64,000 nucleotides of DNA from an uncultured Lachnospiraceae bacterium. GTDB taxonomy: Bacteria > Bacillota > Clostridia > Lachnospirales > Lachnospiraceae. The stretch's first letter is position 1. Every line of letters starts with the position of its first letter. The DNA lies in contig CAJTWM010000010.1 in NCBI GenBank assembly GCA_910579805.1, positions 1 to 64,000 of the forward strand, in the 5' to 3' direction. The notes under the pieces are model-generated. The model had not been told where the DNA came from. It made no database searches and saw only the letters and a program-made list of their open reading frames with translations. The position numbers and the translations under genes are program-made. Positions 34,748-43,091 of this stretch are shown in pieces.

Positions 34748-35494
34748 ATGTGGTCAAGAGCTGATTTAAAAACAAGGGCAAAGCAAAATTTGAATCATTG
34801 TTACTGGAAAGCAGTTTTAACAGCGTTTATTCTGAGCATCGTTTCAGGAGGCAGTTCAGGTGGAAGAATAAATGCGCGGATAGAGAAAATACGGGAAAGG
34901 CTGGAGGAAGAAAGCGATTATATTTATTACACATACGTAAGACATATTTCAATCATGGCAGTTTTGATCTTTTTATTTATTATACTGGTCATTGCGTTGA
35001 TTGCCATTGCGGTCAGAGTTTTTTTCCTTGCGCCGATCGAAATAGGATGCAGACGCTTTTTTATGCTGAGCAGGGTGCAGGAAACAGAATTGAATGAAAT
35101 GGGCTTTGCATTCTCTAACGGTTATTGGAATGTTGTGAAAGTACAATTTTTACGATCTCTGTTTATTAGTTTGTGGTCGCTGCTTTTTGTGATTCCGGGT
35201 ATCATAAAAGCATACGAGTATCGAATGATACCCTACCTTTTGGCAGAAGATCCGAGAATGGATTATAATGAAGCATTCCGTATCAGCAAAGAACTTATGG
35301 ACGGACAAAAATGGGATGCTTTTATATTGGATCTGTCTTTCTTTGGGTGGGCGATCTTATCGGCATGCACCTGCGGTATATTATCTGTCTTTTATGTAGC
35401 GCCTTATATTGCTTATACGGATACGGAATTGTATATCGTACTGCAGTATCACCGCTATAACAGGATACATGGTCAGGGCGGGTACGGAAATTAG
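34748..35494 (+). CDS. DUF975 family membrane protein
   Basis: 248 residues from ATG 34748, preceded by GGGAGAGAG; an upstream in-frame TTG at 34721 has no support. The N-terminus MWSRADLKTRAKQNLNHCYWKAVL is the DUF975 opening pattern, followed by about five or six hydrophobic helices (AVLIFLFIILVIALIAIAVR; LFVIPGIIKAYEYRM). The middle holds the family's MIPYLLAEDPRMDYNEAFRISKELM. DUF975 proteins are integral membrane proteins of unknown role. The gene sits alone upstream of the ABC exporter, 137 bp away, and could be coexpressed with it. Confidence 0.85.
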   Translation: MWSRADLKTRAKQNLNHCYWKAVLTAFILSIVSGGSSGGRINARIEKIRERLEEESDYIYYTYVRHISIMAVLIFLFIILVIALIAIAVRVFFLAPIEIGCRRFFMLSRVQETELNEMGFAFSNGYWNVVKVQFLRSLFISLWSLLFVIPGIIKAYEYRMIPYLLAEDPRMDYNEAFRISKELMDGQKWDAFILDLSFFGWAILSACTCGILSVFYVAPYIAYTDTELYIVLQYHRYNRIHGQGGYGN

Positions 35495-35631
35495 TAACCG
35501 TGCGTGCGGATATATGAAGTGAGACAGTATCGCAAGTAAACTCGTGATATGCAGGGACATAAGTTTGAAAGAAACGCACGTTCAACTTCCCTGATCTGAG
35601 TGTCCACAAAAGCGGACAGATGGGAGCAAAA

Positions 35632-37410
35632 ATGAAAAAGAAACGGGAAAATACGGAAAGGCAGTATACGACGTTAGAGCTGATCAGGCGGTTTTCGCCT
35701 TATTTCAAAAAGTATAAAGGAACTTTGTTTTTAGATCTGTTTTGTGCGGCTCTGACGACGGTATGCGAATTAGTGCTGCCTCTTATCATGCGATACATTA
35801 CGAATGAAGGTCTGAACGATCTGGCAAGCCTGTCTGTTGCGGTAATCGGAAAATTGGGGGCTTTATACCTGCTGCTGCGCATCGTGGACTGTATTGCCGG
35901 ATATTATATGTCGAATATGGGACATGTTATGGGCGCGAAGATTGAAACGGATATGAGAAGGGATGCCTATGAGCATTTACAGAAACTGTCCAATACTTAT
36001 TATAATAATACGAAAGTAGGGCAGATCATGGGAAGGATCACCAACGATCTGTTTGACGTAACGGAATTTGCCCATCATTGCCCGGAAGAATTTTTTATTG
36101 CCATTATAAAAACGATCATTTCTTTTGTGATCCTTTCGGGAATACATTTCGGGCTTACCGTTATTATTTTTGCGTTTGTTCCGGTTATGATCGGCGTCTG
36201 TATGACATTGAACTTCAGGATGCGGGGGGCTTTTCGTAAACAGCGCAACCAGATCGGGGAGCTGAACGCAAGGATCGAAGACAGCCTGCTAGGGCAGAAG
36301 GTGGTAAAAGCCTTCACCAATGAAGAAATGGAAAATAAAAAATTTGAGCAGGATAACGGGCAGTTTCTGGAGATCAAGAAAGAAACGTATAAGTATATGG
36401 CGGCGTTCAATACTACAGTGAAAATGTTCGACGGGATCATGTATTTGGCGGTTGTGGTCATAGGCGGTATTTTTATGATCCGGGGTATGATAGAAGTGGG
36501 CGATCTGGTCGCTTATATGCTCTATGTTTCCACGTTGATCGCGACGATACGCAGGATTATTGAGTTTGCCGAGCAGTTTCAGCGGGGGATCACCGGGATC
36601 GAGCGTTTTTTGCAGATCATAGATGCGGATATCGAGATTTTTGACGAACCTTACGCACGGGAGATGAAAGATCCCAAGGGCGGCATACGGTTTGAAAACG
36701 TGAGTTTTGAATATCCGGACGATCATAATATTGTGCTGAAGAATCTGAATCTCAATATTCCGGCCGGGGAAAAAGTGGCGATCGTAGGGCCTTCGGGCGG
36801 CGGAAAGACGACGCTTTGTAATCTGATCCCGAGATTTTATGATGTGACGGACGGGAAGATCACGATAGACGGGGAGGACGTAAAAGCATTTACGCTGAAG
36901 AGCCTGAGAAAAAATATAGGGATCGTACAGCAGGATGTTTATTTGTTTTCCGGAACGATTTTTGAAAATATCGTTTACGGACGTCCTGAAGCTTCAAGAG
37001 AAGAGGTCATAGAGGCTGCGAAGCAGGCCGGGGCGCATGAATTTATCATGGAACTTGGAAACGGATATGACACCTATGTGGGAGAAAGAGGCGTGAAGCT
37101 TTCGGGCGGCCAGAAGCAGAGGATCAGTATCGCAAGGGTATTTTTGAAGAATCCGCCCATGATCATATTGGACGAGGCGACTTCCGCGTTAGATAATGAA
37201 AGTGAATTTGCAGTGGCAAAGTCTTTGGCAAGACTTTCGGAGGGAAGGACGACTCTGACGATAGCCCATCGTCTATCCAGCATAAAAAATGCGGACCGTA
37301 TTTTAGTGCTGACGGAAGAAGGAATCGTGGAAGAGGGAAATCACGGACAATTGTTGGAAAAACGGGGGATCTATTATCATTTCTATACCACGGCAAACGA
37401 GTTGAAATAA
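35632..37410 (+). CDS. ABC exporter, fused permease and ATPase (multidrug/lipid type)
   Basis: 592 residues from ATG 35632, where GGGAG sits five bases upstream; an ATG four codons earlier is less well placed. Six transmembrane helices fill residues 20-320 with the exporter coupling text RITNDLFDVTEFAHH. The ATPase has Walker A GPSGGGKTTLCN, Q-loop GIVQQDVYLFSG, signature KLSGGQKQRISIARVF, Walker B MIILDEATSALD and H-loop TIAHRLSS. It works as a homodimer or heterodimer in the membrane; the substrate is not readable, although the family includes drug and lipid exporters. Only one half-transporter is present. A terminator follows. Confidence 0.93.
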   Translation: MKKKRENTERQYTTLELIRRFSPYFKKYKGTLFLDLFCAALTTVCELVLPLIMRYITNEGLNDLASLSVAVIGKLGALYLLLRIVDCIAGYYMSNMGHVMGAKIETDMRRDAYEHLQKLSNTYYNNTKVGQIMGRITNDLFDVTEFAHHCPEEFFIAIIKTIISFVILSGIHFGLTVIIFAFVPVMIGVCMTLNFRMRGAFRKQRNQIGELNARIEDSLLGQKVVKAFTNEEMENKKFEQDNGQFLEIKKETYKYMAAFNTTVKMFDGIMYLAVVVIGGIFMIRGMIEVGDLVAYMLYVSTLIATIRRIIEFAEQFQRGITGIERFLQIIDADIEIFDEPYAREMKDPKGGIRFENVSFEYPDDHNIVLKNLNLNIPAGEKVAIVGPSGGGKTTLCNLIPRFYDVTDGKITIDGEDVKAFTLKSLRKNIGIVQQDVYLFSGTIFENIVYGRPEASREEVIEAAKQAGAHEFIMELGNGYDTYVGERGVKLSGGQKQRISIARVFLKNPPMIILDEATSALDNESEFAVAKSLARLSEGRTTLTIAHRLSSIKNADRILVLTEEGIVEEGNHGQLLEKRGIYYHFYTTANELK

Positions 37411-37446
37411 CAGAAAGGCAGCGTAAGGAAGAAACAGGAGAGGCAG

Positions 37447-37482
37447 GCGCGGATGTAAGTTATCGCGCAGGCCCCTTTTTTT
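37447..37482 (+). terminator. Terminator after the ABC exporter
   Basis: GCGCG (37447-37451) pairs with CGCGC (37464-37468), with wobble extension inside, followed by AGGCCCC and a run of seven T. The stem is short but sits between the exporter stop and the next promoter. Confidence 0.55.
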
Positions 37483-37483
37483 C

Positions 37484-37512
37484 TTGCACTTAGCGATTAA
37501 ATTCGATACAAT
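37484..37512 (+). promoter_or_regulatory. Sigma-A promoter upstream of the truncated SDR gene
   Basis: TTGCAC (37484-37489), 17 bp, TACAAT (37507-37512). It leaves a leader of about 125 nt before the best start at 37645. Confidence 0.65.
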
Positions 37513-37644
37513 AAGAGTATGTCAGACAAAGCGGGACAAATTCAGACAAAAAACACGAATTTTAACGGTGGAGCTGACAAAGTGTGCAAACTTTTAAATC
37601 CGGATAAGGGAGCGACAACAAAATACAAATATGGGAGGAGACCT

Positions 37645-37959
37645 ATGCTTGGTCGTGGTGTATGCGTAGTATTTGGCGGTGCAAGTGGTGTGGGTAGGAA
37701 ATACGTTAAAGAGTGGGCGAAGAGCGGAAGACAAGTGGCGTATATCGACATTAACAAAACATCCGGCAGATCACTGATGGAAGAACTTGGTGAAGAGTGT
37801 GCAAAAAATGTCTTCTTTTTTCACGGTGATATCAATAATGAAGAAGACAAAGAATTATTTGAGTGCGTGGTGAGAGACCGGTATGGGATGGTAGAATGTT
37901 TTTTAAATAATATACCTTCCTATAAAATGAACTGTAAGTCCAGTAAAAGTGCAAACTGA
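37645..37959 (+). pseudogene. Short-chain dehydrogenase/reductase, N-terminal half only
   Basis: 104 codons from ATG 37645, which has GGGAGGAG five bases upstream. The text is the first half of an SDR Rossmann fold: the nucleotide loop VVFGGASGVGRKY, AYIDINKTSGRSL with the acidic end of strand 2, FFFHGDINN, then VECFLNNI at the NNAG position. SDR enzymes are about 250 residues with a Ser-Tyr-Lys catalytic set; here the frame ends in unrelated PSYKMNCKSSKSAN, so the catalytic Tyr-Lys half is missing. A good promoter and ribosome binding site remain. It could be a recent deletion derivative or a small NAD-binding remnant. Confidence 0.65.
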
Positions 37960-38041
37960 AGGAGGCTTATTTTCTGCGTCTTTTGATTTTGGCATCCATA
38001 GACGGATGGTAACGGAAAGCGTGCAAATATGAAACAGGGGG

Positions 38042-38100
38042 TTACCTGCATCGATGTTTAATGGTATAATTATAATATCATGAAATGTCAATGCAGGTAA
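38042..38100. promoter_or_regulatory. 10-bp inverted repeat bracketing tandem TATAAT boxes
   Basis: TTACCTGCAT (38042-38051) and ATGCAGGTAA (38091-38100) are perfect inverse copies 39 bp apart. Two TATAAT boxes (38065-38070 and 38071-38076) lie between them, upstream of the metallo-hydrolase gene. It reads as a repressor-loop operator or a leader hairpin. Confidence 0.5.
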
Positions 38101-38129
38101 TTTCTTTTTATGGAAACGGAGAGATGCTT

Positions 38130-39725
38130 ATGAAACTGGTTTTTATCGGGGCTGACCATGAGGTAACGGGAAGCTGTCACTACATTGAAGCGTGCGGAAA
38201 GCATATCCTTGTAGATTACGGAATGGAACAGGGCGTCAATTATTTTGAAAATGCCGATCTGCCTGTTCCGTCGGCACAGATTGACTATGTACTTTTGACG
38301 CATGCACATATTGACCATTCCGGTCTATTGCCGTTGCTTTATGCGCAGGGATTCAGAGGGCAGGTTTTTATGACGGAGGCGACGGCAGATTTGTGCCGGA
38401 TCATGCTCAGAGACTGTGCGCACATACAGATGCATGAGGCGGAGTGGAAGAACAGAAAGGCAAAGCGGCATTCCGATATCGAACCGTATGAGCCGATCTA
38501 TACGATGGAGGATGCGGACGGGATCATCAGGCAGCTCGTACCTTGCAGTTACGGGGCGAAGCTGACGCTCTGCGAAGGGATAGAGATCCGCTTTACCGAC
38601 ATTGGGCATCTTCTCGGTTCTTCCAGTATAGAAGTATGGATGACGGAGGAAGGCGTAACCAAGAAGGTGGTATTTTCCGGTGATATCGGAAATAAGAACC
38701 AGCCGCTTATCAAGAGTCCGATATTGACGAGAGAAGCGGATTATGTGGTAATGGAGTCAACCTATGGCAACCGGCTGCATTCCGTGGACCGGCCGGATTA
38801 TGTTAAGGAACTTGCAGAAGTGCTGCAGGAGACTTTTGACAAAGGCGGAAACGTAGTGATCCCCTCCTTTGCGGTGGGGCGCACGCAAGAGGTATTGTTT
38901 TTCTTAAGAAAGATAAAAGAGCAGTGTCTGGTACACGGACACGACGGTTTTCCGGTCTATGTGGACAGTCCGCTGGCAGTGGAAGCGACGGGAATTTTTG
39001 ATAAGAATAAGCTGCAGTGCTTTGACGGGGAAGCGCTGGAATTAGTAAAGCAGAATATCAATCCTCTGACGTTTCCGGGATTACAGCTTACCATTACAAG
39101 CGACGAGTCCAAAGCGATCAACTTTGACGAGACGCCGAAGGTCATTATTTCCGCATCGGGTATGTGCGAGGCAGGACGTATCCGGCATCATTTAAAGCAC
39201 AATCTCTGGCGTCCGGAATGTACGATCTTGTTTGTGGGATATCAGGCGAACGGCACGTTGGGAAGAGCGATCGTGGAAGGGACGAATGAGGTGAAGCTTT
39301 TCGGCGAGACGATCGAGATACGGGCCAGAATCAGGAAGATCATAGGCATGAGCGGGCACGCGGATAAAGACGGGCTGATCGAGTGGGTGGAAGGATTTGA
39401 AGAAAAACCGAAAAAAGTCTTCGTTGTACATGGGGAGGACAGCGTCTGCCAGTCTTTCGTAGAAACGCTGCGGATGGAGCATGGGCTGAATGCATATGCG
39501 CCCTATAGCGGCACTTGTTTTAACTTATTGACGAATACGTTGGAATACGAAGCGGAGCCTATCCCTGTTGTGAAGAAGAAGAGAATCGTTTCCGATGTAT
39601 TTGCAAGGCTTTTGGCTGCAGGACAGAGACTTATCGCTATTATACACAGGCACGAGGGTGCGGCAAATAAAGAGCTTGCGAAGTTTGCGGATCAGGTAAA
39701 TTCACTTTGCGATAAATGGGAGTAG
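38130..39725 (+). CDS. Metallo-beta-lactamase/beta-CASP hydrolase (RNase J/CPSF-like)
   Basis: 531 residues from ATG 38130, with GGAGAGA upstream; earlier in-frame ATGs lack support. The metallo-beta-lactamase core has the zinc motif LTHAHIDHSGLLP, then ITEE-type elements, GHLLGSSSIEVW, and the beta-CASP insert starting VVMESTYGNRLH with GGNVVIPSFAVGRTQEV. Later metal or substrate motifs are ASGMCEAGRIRHHL, GMSGHADKDGLI and VFVVHGED. The family cleaves RNA as an exo- or endonuclease; this one resembles the YSH1/CPSF-like bacterial group more than RNase J. The last 60 residues form a helical tail. It is a single gene on its own transcript. Confidence 0.9.
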   Translation: MKLVFIGADHEVTGSCHYIEACGKHILVDYGMEQGVNYFENADLPVPSAQIDYVLLTHAHIDHSGLLPLLYAQGFRGQVFMTEATADLCRIMLRDCAHIQMHEAEWKNRKAKRHSDIEPYEPIYTMEDADGIIRQLVPCSYGAKLTLCEGIEIRFTDIGHLLGSSSIEVWMTEEGVTKKVVFSGDIGNKNQPLIKSPILTREADYVVMESTYGNRLHSVDRPDYVKELAEVLQETFDKGGNVVIPSFAVGRTQEVLFFLRKIKEQCLVHGHDGFPVYVDSPLAVEATGIFDKNKLQCFDGEALELVKQNINPLTFPGLQLTITSDESKAINFDETPKVIISASGMCEAGRIRHHLKHNLWRPECTILFVGYQANGTLGRAIVEGTNEVKLFGETIEIRARIRKIIGMSGHADKDGLIEWVEGFEEKPKKVFVVHGEDSVCQSFVETLRMEHGLNAYAPYSGTCFNLLTNTLEYEAEPIPVVKKKRIVSDVFARLLAAGQRLIAIIHRHEGAANKELAKFADQVNSLCDKWE

Positions 39726-39750
39726 GCTGAAAGGCCGGCAAAGCAGGATT

Positions 39751-39843
39751 ATGGAAGTTCGTGTAAGAGGAAATGGAAGGATAAAAGGGAATCGTATCAG
39801 GAAGTTAGAAAGATTAGAGCGTGTTTTTCCAAACACGCTCTAG
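39751..39843 (+). CDS. Candidate Arg-rich leader peptide ahead of thyX
   Basis: A 30-codon frame, MEVRVRGNGRIKGNRIRKL followed by ERLERVFPNTL, with AGGA just upstream. Its last codons form an 11-bp perfect hairpin (39816-39841) and its stop lies 18 bases before the ThyX start. It may be a regulatory leader, or an accidental frame in a hairpin-bearing gap. Confidence 0.25.
   Translation: MEVRVRGNGRIKGNRIRKLERLERVFPNTL
39816..39841. other. Perfect 11-bp hairpin immediately upstream of the ThyX ribosome binding site
   Basis: AGAGCGTGTTT (39816-39826) pairs with AAACACGCTCT (39831-39841) around a TTCC loop. No U-tract follows; the ThyX ribosome binding site starts within 10 bases. It is better read as an intercistronic stability or attenuation element than as a terminator. 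Confidence 0.65.
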
Positions 39844-39861
39844 GAAAGATGAGGATAAAAA

Positions 39862-41307
39862 ATGCGTGGGACAGCGACGATAATCAACTACAATGCAAAC
39901 GCACACGGTATTGTTTCGGCGGCAGGAAGGCTTTCGACTACGGAAGGAAGCGCAGATGAGATTTATGATAGATCGCTTCATAATGAGGATGAGGTCAATG
40001 TAAATCTGATTCGGAAGATATTGTCATCAGGGCATGAGTCGGTATTGGAACATATTATGGTCAATATATCGTTTGACAACGTTTCGGTTTATGTGGAACA
40101 ATTTATGATCGAATTCAGGCTGGCGTCCTTTACGGTCAAGTCCAGAAGATATGTGGATTTTGGCAAAGCAGGGTATGTATCTCCGGATTTTTCAAAGTAT
40201 GACGGACAGGATCGGAAGGCATTGGAGAATCTGTATACGGAACATATGGATTACCTGTTTGACGAATATAACTATTTTGTACAGGCGGGAGTGCCAAAAG
40301 AGGATGCAAGATTTGTTCTTCCGTATGGTTTCAGGAGTAATTTTTACTGTACGGTAAATGCGAGAGAATTGATAAAGATCGTGAATGAAATGGTTTATGG
40401 AAGAGGAAAGAACTTCCCCGAGTTAGTGATGTTAGGGAAGTCTTTATTTTTGCAGTGTGAAAAAAATCTTCCTTATCTTAACATAGAAAAACCGCAGGAA
40501 GACACAAGAGAAGAAATCAGAAAATACTTGGAGCAGGAGTATGCGCGCGGAGAGGCGGGCGGACAAGCAGGAAACGAGGCGTCTGGACAGGCGGTGGAAT
40601 CGGTTACTTTACTTTACGGACCGGAGCATCCGGAACAGATCATATGCCGGGCGGCGGCTTTGAACAGCGGCTTTGCAGGATGGGCGGCCGTCGATCTTGA
40701 CAGGGAGGAACAGCAGGAAAAGATCATTTCCGAATTATTCAAAAATGCAAGAAAAAGGGAACTGGAACAGGTTCATTTTTCTATTCTCTTCCACCGCGTA
40801 TCGTTAGCGGGAATTACGCATCTGGTACGGCACAGAATGCAGTCCATCGTGATCCCTGACTATGTAAGCACCTGTGATTTTGAACATTATGTATTACCGG
40901 AAAGTATCGTAAAACTGGGATTGGAGACGAGATACCGTCAGGTATTTGATAAGAGCAGGGAATTGGTATGTATTCTGAAAGAAAAGGGCTTCGATCCTTT
41001 TGATCAGGTATATTTATTGTTAAGCGGTTTAGAAATACCGGTCATGACCACGATGAATGCAAACGAATTGTATACTTTCATCCGGTTAAGAACGTGTAAC
41101 CGCGCGCAATGGGAGATCAAGGCATACGCGGATGAGCTGTTATCTATTCTACGCCGGAAACACCCGGTGCTGTTTTACCTTTTTGGGCCGTCTTGCTATG
41201 TGATGGGCAGGTGTCCGGAGGGCAGGATGTCGTGTAAAAAGATGGAAGAGGTGTGCAGGCATTATGGGGAAGGGAAAGAGGTACGGAAAGAAAAAGAAAC
41301 TTTTTGA
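39862..41307 (+). CDS. Tandem-duplicated FAD-dependent thymidylate synthase (ThyX-like)
   Basis: 481 residues, about twice a normal ThyX (220-260), with ATG after GAGGA. Half one (about 1-215) has GHESVLEH, the ThyX-motif-like EFRLASFTVKSRRY (His changed to Phe) and EDARFVLP, the dUMP-binding box. Half two (about 235-481) has LVRHRMQSIVIPDYVS and RLRTCNRAQWEIKAYADELL. Between them the halves hold the usual ThyX motifs, each half lacking some. ThyX makes dTMP from dUMP with methylene-THF and FAD. The C-terminus has four cysteines (SCYVMGRCPEGRMSCKK, EVC) that could bind metal. The DHFR gene follows 26 bp downstream. Confidence 0.85.
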   Translation: MRGTATIINYNANAHGIVSAAGRLSTTEGSADEIYDRSLHNEDEVNVNLIRKILSSGHESVLEHIMVNISFDNVSVYVEQFMIEFRLASFTVKSRRYVDFGKAGYVSPDFSKYDGQDRKALENLYTEHMDYLFDEYNYFVQAGVPKEDARFVLPYGFRSNFYCTVNARELIKIVNEMVYGRGKNFPELVMLGKSLFLQCEKNLPYLNIEKPQEDTREEIRKYLEQEYARGEAGGQAGNEASGQAVESVTLLYGPEHPEQIICRAAALNSGFAGWAAVDLDREEQQEKIISELFKNARKRELEQVHFSILFHRVSLAGITHLVRHRMQSIVIPDYVSTCDFEHYVLPESIVKLGLETRYRQVFDKSRELVCILKEKGFDPFDQVYLLLSGLEIPVMTTMNANELYTFIRLRTCNRAQWEIKAYADELLSILRRKHPVLFYLFGPSCYVMGRCPEGRMSCKKMEEVCRHYGEGKEVRKEKETF

Positions 41308-41333
41308 AGCAGAAAAGAGGGGACAGGATTTTT

Positions 41334-41834
41334 ATGAATATCATAGCGGCAGTAGATAAAAACTGGGCGATCGGATGTAAGAACCAGCTTCTTGTCAGGA
41401 TTCCCAACGACCAGAAGATGTTCAGGCAGACAACGACGGGAAAGGTAGTCGTGCTGGGGCGTAAAACGCTGGAAACATTTCCACAGGGCCTTCCCCTGCC
41501 GGACCGGACGAATATCATCCTGTCGTCGAACAGGGACTACAAAGTAAAAGACGCCATTGTGGTGCATTCTATAGAAGAGCTTTTGGAAGAGTTAAAAAAA
41601 TATGACAGTAAGGATATCTATATTGTCGGCGGGGAGAGCGTATACAGGCAGATGCTGCCTTACTGCGACACGGCCCATCTGACGAAGATCGACAGGACGT
41701 ATGAAGCGGACCGCTATTTTCCGGATCTGGACGGGGACGGCGGATGGGAGGTAACGGCAGAAAGCGAAGAACAGACTTATTTTGATATTGCTTACGAATT
41801 TGTGGAATACCGTCGAAGTTCTATTGACTTTTAG
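41334..41834 (+). CDS. folA: Dihydrofolate reductase
   Basis: 166 residues from ATG 41334, with GAGGGG upstream; a longer frame from 41253 overlaps ThyX and is not family-like. DHFR text is complete: MNIIAAVDKNWAIGCKNQLL, the folate-binding helix QKMFRQTTTGKVVVLGRKT, LPDRTNIILSS, and the NADPH strand IYIVGGESVYRQML ending with the TKIDRTYEADRYFPD region. It reduces dihydrofolate to tetrahydrofolate with NADPH. ThyX chemistry does not make dihydrofolate, so pairing DHFR with a ThyX-like gene is notable. A weak terminator follows the stop. Confidence 0.96.
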   Translation: MNIIAAVDKNWAIGCKNQLLVRIPNDQKMFRQTTTGKVVVLGRKTLETFPQGLPLPDRTNIILSSNRDYKVKDAIVVHSIEELLEELKKYDSKDIYIVGGESVYRQMLPYCDTAHLTKIDRTYEADRYFPDLDGDGGWEVTAESEEQTYFDIAYEFVEYRRSSIDF

Positions 41835-41864
41835 CACCAAAAGTATAATAATTGTAAAAAATGT

Positions 41865-41892
41865 AACAGTTCGGTCTGTTGTCTGTTTTTTT
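41865..41892 (+). terminator. Short terminator after folA
   Basis: AACAG (41865-41869) and CTGTT (41876-41880) form a small stem, followed six bases later by a T7 run. The short stem makes this a moderate call. Confidence 0.45.
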
Positions 41893-41942
41893 ACTGCCGG
41901 CCGGACTGCCGGAAAATGAAATGAGAGGAGTAGTGGGATATT

Positions 41943-42968
41943 ATGGAAAAAAAGAACATCGACTGGGAAAACCTTGGCTTTGGCTATATCAAGACAGAGA
42001 AAAGATATGTTTCCAACTATAAAGAAGGGGCTTGGGACGGCGGCGTACTGACAGAGGATGATACTGTAGTGATCAGCGAATGCGCGGGCGTACTCCAATA
42101 TGCGCAGACGATTTTTGAAGGATTGAAGGCATATACGACGGACGACGGACACATCGTGACATTTCGTCCCGATTTGAATGCAGAGCGTATGGAAGCTTCT
42201 GCAACAAGGCTGGAAATGCCGGCATTTCCGAAGGAGAGATTTTTGGACGCTATCGATCAGGTAGTAAGAGCGAACGAGGCATATGTACCGCCTTACGGTT
42301 CGGGCGCCACGTTATATATCCGTCCTTATATGTTCGGCTCTAATCCGGTCATCGGGGTAAAACCTGCGGACGAATACCAGTTCCGCGTATTTACGACTCC
42401 GGTAGGCCCTTATTTTAAAGGAGGCGCAAAACCTCTTACGATCCGTGTCAGCGATTTTGACCGTGCGGCGCCTCACGGAACCGGCCACATCAAAGCGGGG
42501 CTTAACTATGCCATGAGCTTACATGCGATCGTATCTGCCCATGAAGAAGGCTATGACGAGAATATGTATCTGGATCCGGGTACGAGAACAAAGGTAGAAG
42601 AAACAGGAGGGGCGAATTTCCTCTTTGTAACAAAAGACGGAAAAGTAGTAACGCCGAAATCAGGCAGCATCTTACCGTCGATCACCCGCCGTTCCCTCAT
42701 GTATGTGGCGAAAGAATATTTGGGACTTGAAGTAGAAGAGAGGGAAGTGCTGCTGGAAGAGGTAAAAGATATGGCGGAATGCGGGCTTTGCGGAACGGCG
42801 GCGGTTATTTCCCCGGTAGGGAAGATCGTAGACCACGGAAAAGAGATCTGTCTGCCCAGCGGTATGGAGGAAATGGGGCCGGTAACGAAGAAGCTTTACG
42901 ATACCCTGACCGGAATACAGATGGGAAGGATCGAAGCGCCGGAAGGCTGGATCCGTGTGATCCAATAA
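41943..42968 (+). CDS. ilvE: Branched-chain amino acid aminotransferase
   Basis: 341 residues, start after GAGAGGAG. It is a fold-type IV PLP aminotransferase of the BCAT family: WDGGVLTEDDTVVISECAGVLQY, the FEGLKAY substrate region, RPDLNAERM, LYIRPYMFGSNPVIGVKP, and the catalytic Lys in GHIKAGLNYAMSL. Later motifs are YDENMYLDP, KVEETGGANFLF and the phosphate-binding SILPSITRRSL. It interconverts Leu, Ile and Val with their 2-oxo acids using glutamate in the cytosol. The length matches the family. It stands as a single gene between folA and a terminator; I see no T-box or leucine leader upstream. Confidence 0.96.
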   Translation: MEKKNIDWENLGFGYIKTEKRYVSNYKEGAWDGGVLTEDDTVVISECAGVLQYAQTIFEGLKAYTTDDGHIVTFRPDLNAERMEASATRLEMPAFPKERFLDAIDQVVRANEAYVPPYGSGATLYIRPYMFGSNPVIGVKPADEYQFRVFTTPVGPYFKGGAKPLTIRVSDFDRAAPHGTGHIKAGLNYAMSLHAIVSAHEEGYDENMYLDPGTRTKVEETGGANFLFVTKDGKVVTPKSGSILPSITRRSLMYVAKEYLGLEVEEREVLLEEVKDMAECGLCGTAAVISPVGKIVDHGKEICLPSGMEEMGPVTKKLYDTLTGIQMGRIEAPEGWIRVIQ

Positions 42969-43002
42969 AGCTTTTATAGGTTTGTGAAAGCGGACGTAAA
43001 TA

Positions 43003-43052
43003 AAAAGGGCATCCTCAAGTCATGATATGGCTTGGAGATTCCCTTTTTTATT
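43003..43052. terminator. Bidirectional terminator between ilvE and the PG-binding gene
   Basis: AAAAAGGG (43003-43010) pairs with CCCTTTTTT (43043-43051), with inner CTCAAG/CTTGGAG pairing. A/T runs on both sides suit either direction, as expected for convergent genes. Confidence 0.8.
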
Positions 43053-43091
43053 GCAGAGAGATAGTCGTCCGTAAGGCTGCTGCCGGAAATT

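Noticed and set aside
35499..35580. CGTGCGT/ACGCACG inverted repeat between DUF975 and the ABC exporter
   Set aside because: The arms are about 70 bp apart and only 7 bp long, so chance pairing is likely; no supporting promoter or terminator was found.
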